A DNA stretch of 64,000 nucleotides from Arthrobacter pascens (GTDB lineage: Bacteria > Actinomycetota > Actinomycetes > Actinomycetales > Micrococcaceae): NCBI RefSeq assembly GCF_030816475.1, contig NZ_JAUSXF010000001.1, forward strand, positions 3,224,001 to 3,288,000, read 5' to 3'. Positions 36,090 to 45,333 of this stretch are shown in pieces. A program made the position numbers and the translations under genes. The notes under the pieces are model-generated. The model was not told the origin of the DNA. It searched no databases and was given only the letters and a program-made list of their open reading frames with translations. Each line of letters opens with the position of its first letter. Positions within the stretch are counted from its first letter, which is position 1.

Positions 36090-39000
36090 AACCCGAAATC
36101 ATGGATCTCACAGACCACGCTGACAGGACCCTTATCGAGGAAGAGCTCGAAGGCAACATCTTCGTCGAAGCAGGCGCGGGCAGCGGCAAAACCCGCGAAC
36201 TTGTCGAACGAATCTGCGCAATGGTCGATGCCGGCGTGGAACTGAAGAGCGTGGCTGCCATCACCTTTACGGAAAAGGCAGCAGGTGAGCTTAGGGAACG
36301 AGTTCGCCGACGGTTAGCCGAGAGAAGCAGTACGGAACGGCGGCGGCAGGCTCTGAACCAGCTGGACACCGCTCCCATCGGAACGATCCACTCCTTCGCC
36401 GCACGCATTATCAGCGAGCATCCAATCGAGGCAGGCGTTCCTCCCCTCATCACTGTCGTGGACGAGCTGCGGTCGCAGATTGCTTTCACCCGCCGGTGGG
36501 AAGCGGCCCGTCAGAAGCTCTTCACAGACCCGTCCATAGACAACGCCCTGCGGATCCTTCTGGCCGTTGGCGTTTCCCTGGACCATCTGCAGAATGTTGC
36601 CGCCGACTTGGACGCGAACTGGGACCGGCTGGAAAGCCACCCACCCCAAAGGCGGCCTATTCCGGCCGTGGACCTCGGTCCGCTCCTGCGTCAGACGGAG
36701 GAGGTCCTCGCACGTGCTGATCACTGCGCAGATCCCGCCGATAAGTTGCTCACAGCCTTCGAACACATCAAGAGCTGGCATGGTCGCCTGGCGGAGGCAG
36801 CAACCGAGGAACTCGGAATGGTCCTCGAGCTCCTGCACGCTGTTCCCCAGAAGGGCTTCTCCGTCGGGAAACAAATCAATTGGTCAGGCAACGTCACGAT
36901 CGTCCAGGAATCATGCAAGGACCTGGCTGAACAGGCGATCGCCTTGCGAAACAGCTTCGTGGAACCCGCGGTCCAGACGGTCACCGCCGCCATGGCCGAG
37001 GTGCTGGTCGAGGCGGCGCGCGAACGCCAGCGCAGTGGAGAGCTTGAATACCATGATCTCCTCATCCACGCCCGCGATCTCCTGGTCGGTGAGGGCAAAC
37101 GGGCCGTGCATCGTGCCCTCCACGATCGATACCGCTACATCATGCTGGACGAATTCCAGGACACAGATCCGATCCAGGCCGAATTGGCCACCCGAATTTC
37201 AACCACTGACGTTTGCGGACCCGACGGATGGGAGCAGCTGCAGATTCCGCCCGGCAGGCTGTTCACGGTCGGCGACCCCAAGCAGTCGATCTACCGCTTC
37301 CGCAGGGCCGATATTGCTACCTACCTCGCAGCGCAGCGGCGCTTTTCCTCTGACGCGGCGTCCCGGATTGCTTCCCTCGAGACCAACTTCCGGTCCACAG
37401 GAAAGCTCCTCGAGTGGATCAACGGCACGTTCGAGGAGCTGATCGTGCCAAGCGGAACCATTCAGCCTGAATACCAGGCACTCACGCCCGATCCTCTGCG
37501 CCCTGAGTGGCGCGATGAGCATGGTCCCGCAGTTTCAGTCATCGGTCGCGCGGGGGCCCAGCCTGGCGAGTCAGGAAGGGTGTCAGCAGATGACATGCGC
37601 CGGCAGGAAGCGACCGATGTTGCCGCTGCGATCAGGATCGCGACGGGAACTGCTGGCCCGCCAGCATGGCAAAAACAAATCAAGCGATCCGATAGGTTCG
37701 AGAACAATGCAGTTGAGCTTAAGGACATCTGCATCCTGATCCCAACCCGCACATCGCTGGCCGCGATGGAGGATGCCCTTGACGACGCCGGCATCGAATA
37801 CCGCGCCGAAGCATCTTCTCTGGTGTACTCCACACAGGAAGTCACCGACCTGCTCCTCGCGTTGAGGGCCATCTCCAACACCGCCAACGAAGCCGCGCTT
37901 GTGCTGACCCTGCGGTCAACGCTGTTCGGTTGCGGAGATGATGAACTCTTCGAGTGGAAGCGGGCCGGCGGCCGATGGAACATGTTCGCCCCTGCACCGG
38001 AAGGGCTCAAGGACTCCACGGTTGCGCAATCCCTTCGCTACCTTGCCGCCCTGTGTAGCGATATCGAGGTTCTGACCCCAGCTGAGATCATGGAGGGCGT
38101 TGTTACTGACCGGCGCATGCTGGAGGCAGCAGTTGATGCCCCGCGTTACCGGGACGTCTGGCGCAGGCTCCGATTTGTCATCGACCAGGCCAGGGCCTGG
38201 ACGGAGGCGACCCATGGCGGGCTGCGTGATTACCTTGTTTGGGCCAGTGTGCAGCAGGAAGAAAACTCCCGGGTCAAAGAAGCGGTGGTGCCGGAAACTG
38301 ATGTCCAGGCAGTGCGGATCATGACCATCCATGCTTCGAAGGGGTTGGAATTTCCCATGGTGATTCTGGCCGGCACCGGATCCGCCCCCAACAATCAGAA
38401 GGCCGCAGCTCTCTGGGATCAGGACTCGCAACTGCAGGTCCACTTCATCCGCGACATACGGTCGGCCGGATACAACGCCGCCGAGACAACCGAAGCGCAG
38501 TTTGCCGACGCCGAACGGCGCCGCCTGCTCTACGTTGCCTGCACCCGGGCGGAGAGCCACCTGATCGTCTCCTACTACGTGAATGCCAAAAACAGCCTCG
38601 GCCAATTCCTCAGGGATGCAGCCGACGCGGGTTCAGCACCTGACCTGAATATTCCTGACGAACTCCCAGAACCGGTCAAAGTGCCCCGGGAGGTTCGGTC
38701 AGTCGAGCCGTTCGACGTTTGGCAGCGAAGCCGCGAGACCTGGCAGGCGAACTCCGCGATCATCTCATCCACCTCGGTGACCACCATCGCCAAGGGCGCC
38801 GGAAACGGAAGGACCGGCGAGTTTCCACGAGACGACGCGGTGCGTTTTGTAGGTGCAGAAGAGGACGGCGGACTGCCGTCGTTCGCAGCGCCGGCTGGCG
38901 AGCACGGCAAGGAGTTCGGTACCGCCCTGCACCGGTTGCTTGAGCTGAGTGACTTGCGGGAGACAGAGGCGCTCGATGTGCTCGCCGAGAGCCTCGCCAG

Positions 39001-39385
39001 CCCATCAGGACTCGTGGATCCAGCTGGCCTCGCAGAACGCGCCCGGTCCGCGCTGAGGAGTACACCCGTTCAGCGTGCGGCGGAGCGGGAGCATTGGCTT
39101 GAGCTGCCCGTCGTCACGTCTGCCGGCGGCATAACACTTGAGGGCATCATCGACCTGATGTACCGGGACGACGATGGGACGCTGGTTATCGCCGATTTCA
39201 AAACGGACATCAGTGTCACGCAGGAGACCTTGGAATCGTACTGGCGCCAGCTATCCACCTACGCCCGAATGGTGGAGCGCATCACCGAGCAGACGGTAAG
39301 TGAGCTGGTGCTGATTTTCTGCAGGGCTGGGGAGGCCGAGGTCCGGCGACAGTCACGGGCGAGCCAGACCAACGGCGATTCTTAG
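36086..39385 (+). CDS. AddA-like UvrD helicase-nuclease
   Basis: This protein has 1099 residues. It is a superfamily-1 helicase: Walker A VEAGAGSGKTRELVERI, Walker B YIMLDEFQDTDPIQ, motif IV region VGDPKQSIYRFRRADI, motif V MTIHASKGLEFPMVIL, motif VI LLYVACTRAESHL. The C-terminus adds a RecB-type nuclease (GIIDLMYRDDDG, then VIADFKTD and QLSTYARM). Both subunits thus carry a nuclease, as in AddAB. The ATG overlaps the TGA of the partner gene. Island-borne AddAB-like pairs have been linked to defence and plasmid control; here that role is inferred from the neighbours only. Confidence 0.85.
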   Translation: MKPEIMDLTDHADRTLIEEELEGNIFVEAGAGSGKTRELVERICAMVDAGVELKSVAAITFTEKAAGELRERVRRRLAERSSTERRRQALNQLDTAPIGTIHSFAARIISEHPIEAGVPPLITVVDELRSQIAFTRRWEAARQKLFTDPSIDNALRILLAVGVSLDHLQNVAADLDANWDRLESHPPQRRPIPAVDLGPLLRQTEEVLARADHCADPADKLLTAFEHIKSWHGRLAEAATEELGMVLELLHAVPQKGFSVGKQINWSGNVTIVQESCKDLAEQAIALRNSFVEPAVQTVTAAMAEVLVEAARERQRSGELEYHDLLIHARDLLVGEGKRAVHRALHDRYRYIMLDEFQDTDPIQAELATRISTTDVCGPDGWEQLQIPPGRLFTVGDPKQSIYRFRRADIATYLAAQRRFSSDAASRIASLETNFRSTGKLLEWINGTFEELIVPSGTIQPEYQALTPDPLRPEWRDEHGPAVSVIGRAGAQPGESGRVSADDMRRQEATDVAAAIRIATGTAGPPAWQKQIKRSDRFENNAVELKDICILIPTRTSLAAMEDALDDAGIEYRAEASSLVYSTQEVTDLLLALRAISNTANEAALVLTLRSTLFGCGDDELFEWKRAGGRWNMFAPAPEGLKDSTVAQSLRYLAALCSDIEVLTPAEIMEGVVTDRRMLEAAVDAPRYRDVWRRLRFVIDQARAWTEATHGGLRDYLVWASVQQEENSRVKEAVVPETDVQAVRIMTIHASKGLEFPMVILAGTGSAPNNQKAAALWDQDSQLQVHFIRDIRSAGYNAAETTEAQFADAERRRLLYVACTRAESHLIVSYYVNAKNSLGQFLRDAADAGSAPDLNIPDELPEPVKVPREVRSVEPFDVWQRSRETWQANSAIISSTSVTTIAKGAGNGRTGEFPRDDAVRFVGAEEDGGLPSFAAPAGEHGKEFGTALHRLLELSDLRETEALDVLAESLASPSGLVDPAGLAERARSALRSTPVQRAAEREHWLELPVVTSAGGITLEGIIDLMYRDDDGTLVIADFKTDISVTQETLESYWRQLSTYARMVERITEQTVSELVLIFCRAGEAEVRRQSRASQTNGDS

Positions 39386-39525
39386 CCTGATGGTGCCGGC
39401 TGCCGGGAAGTTCGTGCTGAAGCGATCGACAAACATCAAGCCTGGAATCCCGGAAGCTGCCCCAGCGCTATCCGCACGTCTGTTCCTTCCCTCGGCCCGG
39501 TAACCAAACTACAAGCTGACCAGCC

Positions 39526-40017
39526 TCAGGCGGCCTCGACCGTTGCCTTTTCTGTTACCGTCATCTCCGGCGGCGCCGCCTTGAAGCCGCGGGTGATCAG
39601 GGCCAGGACCACCCACGCCCAGCACCAGCCAGGAGACTCCCAGCGTAATGGCGTTGCTGACCAGCTGGGAGAGCAGGTAGGCGCAGATGGTGGCACCGAT
39701 CACCGGGACCACCACTTAGGTCACCGGGTTCAGCCGGTGCCCGGCCCGGCGCTGGCGCACGTAGTGGAACACCACTGAGGCGTTCACCAGCTTGAAGGCG
39801 ATGAAGGCACCGAAGTTGATGAACGACGTCGGCGTGGCCACGTCCAGGAAGATCGCGATCAGGCCGATGATGCCGGAGATGACGAGGTTCACCACCGGGG
39901 TGTGGAACTTCTCGCTGAGTTTGCCAAAGACGGCCTTGGACAGGACGGAGTCGCGGCTCATCGCGTACATCAGGCGGGAGTCGCTGGCCTGCGCGGCGAG
40001 GCCGGAGGGTCCCGCCC
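39526..40017 (-). pseudogene. Amino-acid permease (APC family) C-terminal relic
   Basis: The piece begins mid-protein at SRLMYAMSRDSVLSKAVFG and continues through NLVISGIIGLIAIFLDVATP and FINFGAFIAFKLVNASVVF. An in-frame TAG follows LNPVT, the sequence resumes VVVPVIGATICAYLLSQL, and one extra base then shifts the frame before the native end TRGFKAAPPEMTV. The N-terminal two thirds are gone. Confidence 0.75.
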
Positions 40018-40463
40018 CGATTAAACGGGCAGTTCTGCAGTCGCTGAACTGGGACCAGAGTCAGTTGAGGTTTTCGGTCGCGCCTCCTAACGTGCTCGAC
40101 GGCGGCAAGGTCCAGCTTCGCGGTGAGCAGCACCCAGGGCGTCGCCGCCGGCCTCGGCGAGAGTGTTGCCCTCCGGTCGACGATGATGCTCAGGACCTTG
40201 CCGGTGGCACCGCCGCAGTTGGCGCTGACCACTAAGACCTGGTCACGATGGCGCTGGCCTTGGCGGGCACCAGCTCCTGCCGGGGTCCGGCCTCGTGGTT
40301 TTGCCCACGCTGAGGATGAACTTAGCGGCCATGACCCGAGGGAAGCTCTTGACGCTGGCGAAGTGACCACCCCTCGCGCACAAATTCCCGGCTCTTCCCT
40401 ATCCTTAGTGTTCCAACGCCCATAGCATCAAGAAGGGTTTCGAATTGAACGAATAGGGAGAAG
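40018..40463. other. Degenerate intergenic region plus promoter of the NucS-like gene
   Basis: GC-rich sequence on the minus strand gives protein-like fragments in several frames (AAKFILSVGKTTRPD, VVSANCGGATGKVL) but no family I can name. It is probably decayed coding DNA. The last 60 bases are AT-richer and should hold the next promoter. Confidence 0.4.
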
Positions 40464-41381
40464 ATGACCGATTACTGGATTGTCCGGCAAGGCCGCGGCG
40501 GGATGCACACGGAGGAGATGGTCCAGTCCGGATACCTCGGCGTGGACTTCATCGGCGATTACGACATCCGCTCCCATCTGGGCAACGGCTCTAGGGCCTT
40601 CCATACCGCCATGAACAACGTCTTTCTTCGCCTGAACCCGGATAAATCCAAAGTAGCCGCGGGGCTGGCCATGGGAAATTTATGGGCAGCCTGTGAAGGT
40701 ATAAAAGTCGGCGACGTTGTACTCGCCCCGAAACCGGACAGAACATATGCTTTCGGAACCGTCACAAGCGGGTATGAATACTCCCCCGGACAGATATTGC
40801 CACACCGAAGGAGGGTTGACTGGAAAGGCACCTTCGGTAGGGATGCCATGAGCCCGGAACTGGCCAACTCCGCCGGGTCCCTAATGACGGTTTTCTCCTT
40901 ATCCCCATACGCCACGGAACTCGCCCAACTCACGCATTTGGCGGAACCTGCGGTAGTTGCCCTGGCGTCTGAAGTGGAGGAGCAGCTGGCGTTCCAGATG
41001 GAGAAGCAGCTTGAAGATTTTCTGGTGCACAACTGGCGCAACACAGAATTGGGCCGCGACTACGACATTTATGAAGAGGACGGTGAGGTGAAGGGCCAGC
41101 AGTATCCCTCCGATACCGGCCCGATGGATATTCTTGCTGTCAGCAAGGACAGAAAGCGCCTGTTGGTGGTCGAACTCAAACGCGAACGTGCCAGCGATGC
41201 CGTGGTGGGCCAGATTCAACGTTACATGGGCTATGTGCAGGAAGAACTGCTGGAACCAGGGCAAACCGTGGAGGGCGTGATTATCGCCCGGGGAGACGAC
41301 CTACGCATACGCCGGGCCCTGACAATGACCCGTAATATCCGGTTCATGAAGTATCGCGTCGAATTTCACCTTGAAACCTAA
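40464..41381 (+). CDS. PUA/EVE-like domain fused to a NucS-type nuclease
   Basis: This protein has 305 residues. The N-terminal 150 (YWIVRQGRGGMHTEEM, then VGDVVLAPKPDRTYAFGTV and HRRRVDWKG) resemble the beta-barrel modules that read modified bases or small ligands in restriction proteins. The C-terminal nuclease is clear: Asp222 in GPMDILAV, Glu237 and Lys239 in LLVVELKRE, Gln250 in VGQIQRYMGYV, the NucS arrangement. Reader plus cutter suggests modification-dependent restriction. AGGGAG precedes the ATG. It stands alone at the right edge of the island. Confidence 0.75.
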   Translation: MTDYWIVRQGRGGMHTEEMVQSGYLGVDFIGDYDIRSHLGNGSRAFHTAMNNVFLRLNPDKSKVAAGLAMGNLWAACEGIKVGDVVLAPKPDRTYAFGTVTSGYEYSPGQILPHRRRVDWKGTFGRDAMSPELANSAGSLMTVFSLSPYATELAQLTHLAEPAVVALASEVEEQLAFQMEKQLEDFLVHNWRNTELGRDYDIYEEDGEVKGQQYPSDTGPMDILAVSKDRKRLLVVELKRERASDAVVGQIQRYMGYVQEELLEPGQTVEGVIIARGDDLRIRRALTMTRNIRFMKYRVEFHLET

Positions 41382-41506
41382 ACGCCAGCATCTGAGAATG
41401 ACAGCGTCCGGCCGCGGGCCGCTCACTGAGCGGAAAGCAACTTGATGGCCCTCCAAATTGAACGAATTGGTTGCGGCATCGCACAACTGCGTAACCCGCA
41501 ACGCTG

Positions 41507-41832
41507 CCCGATGCAGCTGCCAGGCTTCGGCAGGAAGTTTCAGCCGGCCGGATCAGCCCCGAGGCTGCGGACGCCGTGCTCGTCGCGGCCGGCCCGCAGC
41601 CCCACCGCCGGCCTGCCCCTCCGGCCAGGCTCACCCCAGGGAAGTGGAAATCCTCGGCATGCTGTGCCGCGGAATGACTCCGGCCGAGATAGCCGCCAGC
41701 CTGTTTCTCGCCCGCAAGACCGTCCGCAACCACGTGGAGCACATCAATACTAAGATCGGTGCAACCAACTGGGTGGGTGCGACACTGTTCGCGGTAAGGA
41801 ACGGCCTGACCGAGCACGGGACCGGGCTGTGA
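41507..41832 (+). pseudogene. LuxR-type HTH relic, partial copy of the HD-GYP/LuxR gene end
   Basis: The last 65 codons (VEILGMLCRGMTPAEIAASL, then VRNHVEHINTKIGATN) nearly equal the C-terminus of the HD-GYP/LuxR protein 13 kb to the right, and the DNA similarity extends upstream with indels from GATGCAGCTGCC. There is no HD-GYP domain and no start, so it cannot make a working regulator. It may be a gene-end duplication or the scrap of a paralog. Confidence 0.75.
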
Positions 41833-41943
41833 ACCCTTCCACCGCTCCGGCGACGCCGGCTGCCACCCCAGGTTCTACCGTCGAACTGGTTAAAGCAGAG
41901 GCGACCATGGAAGTGAGCCACGGGAACCCGGGCATCCGCAACA

Positions 41944-43080
41944 TCAGAGCGTCTGCAGGAACGCGGTGATGTCGTTGGCGAGGAGTTCGGGTTCCTCGTG
42001 GGGAGCGAAATGTCCGCCCCGGGGCATCCTTGTGTACCGGGTGACTTGATATGACCGGTTGGCCCAGCTGCGGGGCGGCTGTGCGAGGTCGAACGGGAAC
42101 AGGGCGACCGCCGTCGGGACCCGCACCTTTTCCACACGCGTGGTGAAGCCGGCTGCGAACTCGTAATACGGGCGGAACGACGTGCCGATGGAGTTCGTGA
42201 ACCAGTACACGGATGCCAGGGTGGCCAGGTAGTCATCGCTGAACCGGGAGGAAACGTCCCCTCCGCAGTCGCTCCAGGCCCGGTGCTTTTCGAGGATCCA
42301 GGACAACAGGCCTGCCGGCGAGTCCGAGAGTGCGGGAGCGAGGGTGAGCGGACGGGTTTGCTGCTGATGCTGGTACGCACCCTCTGCTGCCACCCAGGCG
42401 TTCACGCGCTCCAAATGTTCTTGTTCTTCGGGGCTGACCGTCGCAGGGTCAAGATGGAGCGGCGCAGCAACTGCGAGGAGATGGATGCCGATGACCGCTT
42501 CGGGATGGGCCTGCGCCAGGCGTGACGTTATTCCTGCACCCAGGTCGCCGCCGTGTGCCGCGTACCGGTCAAAACCGAGGTGCTCAGTCATCAGCCGGTG
42601 CCAGAGCTCGTGTGTCTGCTCGTGCAGGGACGGACGTTGCGGGGAGAACGGCAGGCCCGGCAGGGCCGGAACGATCACCGTGACAGCATTCCCGGGACTG
42701 CCACCGAACCGCGACGGCGCCGCCAACCGCTCGGCAAGGGCCACCAGCTCGAGCGCGGTGCTTGGCCATCCGTTGGTGAGTATTACCGGCACGCCGCCCG
42801 GCCTTTCCGGGTCGAACCGAAGGTAGGCGAGGGCTGCGCCGTCGATCTGGGCCATATTCCAGGGCAACGATTCGATGCGGCGCCGTTGCGCTTCCCAGTC
42901 GAAGTCCTCCGCCCAGTAGGAGACCAGCCGACGCAGCTCTCCTTGGTCAGTGCCGGCGTCCCAGCCCGTCACAGGCCACGGGGCAGGCCACCGCGTCTCA
43001 CGCAGCCGGCGCCGGAGATCACTCACGTCTTCGTTGGACGGATGCAGGGCGGCGAGGGGCGAACGGGACATAGCGCTCAT
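41944..43080 (-). CDS. Epoxide hydrolase-like alpha/beta hydrolase
   Basis: This soluble enzyme has 378 residues and probably opens epoxides with water. The N-terminal region (PSNEDVSDLRRRLRETRWP) is the epoxide-hydrolase N domain. The oxyanion motif is NGWP (HGWP in most relatives). The nucleophile is Asp in HGGDLGAG, the tyrosines YWF and YYEF lie in the cap, and the catalytic His is in PRGGHFAPHEEP. It precedes nothing on its strand; upstream is an NTF2-like gene in the same direction. The start choice is uncertain (two ATGs three codons apart, no strong ribosome site). Confidence 0.8.
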   Translation of the reverse strand: MSAMSRSPLAALHPSNEDVSDLRRRLRETRWPAPWPVTGWDAGTDQGELRRLVSYWAEDFDWEAQRRRIESLPWNMAQIDGAALAYLRFDPERPGGVPVILTNGWPSTALELVALAERLAAPSRFGGSPGNAVTVIVPALPGLPFSPQRPSLHEQTHELWHRLMTEHLGFDRYAAHGGDLGAGITSRLAQAHPEAVIGIHLLAVAAPLHLDPATVSPEEQEHLERVNAWVAAEGAYQHQQQTRPLTLAPALSDSPAGLLSWILEKHRAWSDCGGDVSSRFSDDYLATLASVYWFTNSIGTSFRPYYEFAAGFTTRVEKVRVPTAVALFPFDLAQPPRSWANRSYQVTRYTRMPRGGHFAPHEEPELLANDITAFLQTL

Positions 43081-43165
43081 TTCAATGATGCATACAGGGT
43101 GAGGTTGAACGAAGTATCGCAGCATGTGATCCTTCATTCTCCTTTGGGGCCAGCTCAAACAGGCG

Positions 43166-43525
43166 TCAGCCCGTGGGCCCGACCATGACAGTCGCTTCCT
43201 CGATGCGCTCGAAGCGTCCGTCCGGACCCAGACACGCGAAGACGTAGACCTCGTGGACGACGCGCCGGCCATCGGCACCGAGCAAATCGATGATGTGGCG
43301 TTCGGCGTAGCGGCTGCCGTCGGTGATTTCGTCCAGGACGGTTATGGTGACGTCCCGGGTGTTGCTCCGCAGGTGCCTGATGCGGGCGAGAAATCCGGCC
43401 CGGTCATCCCATTGCCCGTTGATCCGCTGGCGGAAGCCGGGCGCGATGTGCCGGTCGGCTGCCTCGTCCACGGGAAGATCGTGATTCTCGAGGAGGTCCG
43501 CGATGGCGCTTCTAAGTGTGGTCAT
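43166..43525 (-). CDS. NTF2-like (SnoaL) domain protein
   Basis: This is a 119-residue cone-shaped NTF2-fold protein: RHIAPGFRQRINGQWDDRAG, then a set of strands (DVTITVLDEITDGSRYAERHI, in parts) and an end FERIEEATVMVG. Members bind or isomerise small hydrophobic molecules. Its start overlaps the stop of the quinone oxidoreductase gene by four bases, so the two are co-expressed. Confidence 0.75.
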   Translation of the reverse strand: MTTLRSAIADLLENHDLPVDEAADRHIAPGFRQRINGQWDDRAGFLARIRHLRSNTRDVTITVLDEITDGSRYAERHIIDLLGADGRRVVHEVYVFACLGPDGRFERIEEATVMVGPTG

Positions 43526-44535
43526 CGCACCGTGAGCACAATCTTGCCCCGGATGTGTCCCTGGGCCGCCCGCTCGTGCGCTTGCCGGGCGTCGGCGAGC
43601 GGGAACGTGCTGTCAACGGCAACGCGTACTGTGCCAGCCTCGATGAGGCCCGCCAACTGTTCCAACTGCCGGCCGTCGGAGCGCACCTGGGTGGACGAGA
43701 CCACCACTGCGCGTTCGGCGACCTCTTCGGGGTCAAAGTCCGCGAGATAGACCGGGAACAGCGCGCCGCCGCGCTTCAGCGTGCGGAGGAAGCGACCACT
43801 ATGGGGACCGCCGACGGTATCAACGACGAGGTCGACGTCGCGCGCAGCCTCTTCGGGGCGGTTCTTGGTGTAGTCGATGAACTGGTCGGCGCCGAGTTCC
43901 CGCAGGAATTCTTCGTGCTCTCCCGACGCGACCGCGATGACGTGCGCGCCCTTCCATTTCGCAAGCTGGACGGCGAAGTGCCCCACGCCACCAGCGGCGC
44001 CGTTGACCAGCACCGTGGTGCCGGAGTCAATCCTGACCGGGCGGTGCTGCTCGGCCTGGAAAGGCGAGGGATGGTCGTGTCCCAGCTCGACGAGGAACTG
44101 CCATGCGGTCAGCCCGGACATTGCTGCACCCGCGGCGTGCAGGTGCTCGATGCCCGCAGGCTTGTGCGCGAGGTCTGAGGCCGGCACGGTCACGTACTCG
44201 GCATAGGCGCTGCCCTGGAGGCTGGTGGGGAAGCGGACCAGGCCGAAGACTTCTTCGCCCTCCTTGAAGCCCTCGACGTCGCCGGCAACAGCCTCCACGA
44301 CGCCTGACACATCGGTGCCCAGGATGATGGGCAGGCTCATGGGCGGCAGCATCTCCCGCGGCACGCCGGGCATGCCCTCGCGCATGTACCAGTCCGGAGG
44401 GTTGACGCCTACCGCGGAGACTCGGACGAGCACCTCGCCCGGCCCCACCTCGGGGACTGGCACCTCCTCGTGGCGCATTACTTCGGGGCCGCCGAAGTGG
44501 TGAATTCGAATCGCCTTCATGGTGTTCGCGGGCAT
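43522..44535 (-). CDS. NADP-dependent quinone oxidoreductase-like enzyme (zinc-free MDR)
   Basis: This is a 337-residue medium-chain reductase. The GroES-like half has IRIHHFGGPEVMRHEEVPVP, and the Rossmann half has VLVNGAAGGVGHFAVQLAK (the AxxGGVG NADPH loop) and RELGADQFIDY. The structural and catalytic zinc cysteines are absent, as in quinone oxidoreductases. AAAGGA precedes the ATG. It diverges from the TetR gene over a short region with paired palindromes, so TetR probably represses it. Confidence 0.85.
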   Translation of the reverse strand: MPANTMKAIRIHHFGGPEVMRHEEVPVPEVGPGEVLVRVSAVGVNPPDWYMREGMPGVPREMLPPMSLPIILGTDVSGVVEAVAGDVEGFKEGEEVFGLVRFPTSLQGSAYAEYVTVPASDLAHKPAGIEHLHAAGAAMSGLTAWQFLVELGHDHPSPFQAEQHRPVRIDSGTTVLVNGAAGGVGHFAVQLAKWKGAHVIAVASGEHEEFLRELGADQFIDYTKNRPEEAARDVDLVVDTVGGPHSGRFLRTLKRGGALFPVYLADFDPEEVAERAVVVSSTQVRSDGRQLEQLAGLIEAGTVRVAVDSTFPLADARQAHERAAQGHIRGKIVLTVR

Positions 44536-44570
44536 TGTGTGTCCTTTCAGTGGCCTGCCTGTACGATTAG

Positions 44571-44607
44571 TGGAGCAGTGCTCCGAATTTACTGGAGCAC
44601 TGCTCCG
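44571..44607. promoter_or_regulatory. Paired palindromic operators between oxidoreductase and TetR genes
   Basis: TGGAGCAGTGCTCCG and TGGAGCACTGCTCCG are two copies of one palindrome, 22 bases centre to centre, and together form a larger inverted repeat (CAGTGCTCC/GGAGCACTG). The position between divergent starts is typical for TetR autoregulation. Confidence 0.75.
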
Positions 44608-44628
44608 GTTGTCAAAAGGAGATGTGGG

Positions 44629-45207
44629 ATGCGTGTCGACGCTCAAAGAAACTATGAGCACCTGCTCGATACTGGCCGCGTTGTTGTCGTCGAGCAGGGA
44701 GCTGAGGCATCACTGCGCGACGTCGCCCGCCGGGCTGGCGTTGGATTGGGAACGCTTTACAGGCACTTCCCGTCACGCGAGGCCCTGCTTGAAGCCTTGC
44801 TGCGTGAAAGCTTTGACAAGCTGGCAGCGCAGGCAGCCGAGCTTGAGGCGGCAAGCGCACCCGCGGACGCGCTCATTGTCTGGCTGCGCGACTTCGTCGC
44901 GTTCTCCCACATCTACCGGGGCGTCACGGAGATGATGATGGCCGCCATCGAAAACACGGAGTCCGCGCTCCATGCCTCATGCGTCAGGCTGCGCGGCGCC
45001 GGTTCGCAGCTGCTCACCCGCGCCCAGGCCGCCGGCGCCGCCCGTCCCGACATGGATGGCACCGACCTGTTCGCGCTCGTCACCGCACTCGCCTGGCTCG
45101 CCGACCAACCCTCAAGCGCCGCACGCGCCGATCATCTCTTTGACATCATCGCAAGCGCAATCCTGGCACCGGGAGCAAGCAGCGATCCGCGATCCGAGTC
45201 CGCCTGA
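44629..45207 (+). CDS. TetR-family regulator
   Basis: This is a 192-residue repressor. The N-terminal HTH is EASLRDVARRAGVGLGTLYRHF. The C-terminal ligand domain is helical (FVAFSHIYRGVTEMMMAAI). AAAGGAG precedes the ATG. It likely binds the palindromes just upstream and releases on a substrate of the reductase or epoxide hydrolase operon, for example a reactive quinone or epoxide (inference). Confidence 0.85.
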   Translation: MRVDAQRNYEHLLDTGRVVVVEQGAEASLRDVARRAGVGLGTLYRHFPSREALLEALLRESFDKLAAQAAELEAASAPADALIVWLRDFVAFSHIYRGVTEMMMAAIENTESALHASCVRLRGAGSQLLTRAQAAGAARPDMDGTDLFALVTALAWLADQPSSAARADHLFDIIASAILAPGASSDPRSESA

Positions 45208-45257
45208 CCGGGGCACTTGCGCCCTCCGGGAGAAATGGGCCTTCACCACTGAACGTC

Positions 45258-45293
45258 GGAGAGCGCGCCCGGCCAAAGCCGGACGCGCCCTCC
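45258..45293. terminator. Bidirectional-type terminator hairpin
   Basis: 16-base arms (GGAGAGCGCGCCCGGC and its partner, 14 of 16 paired) surround a CAAA loop between the convergent TetR and permease genes. Confidence 0.7.
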
Positions 45294-45333
45294 GCGTGCA
45301 CCGAACCCCATGAAGTGGCTCGCAGAGCCAAAT

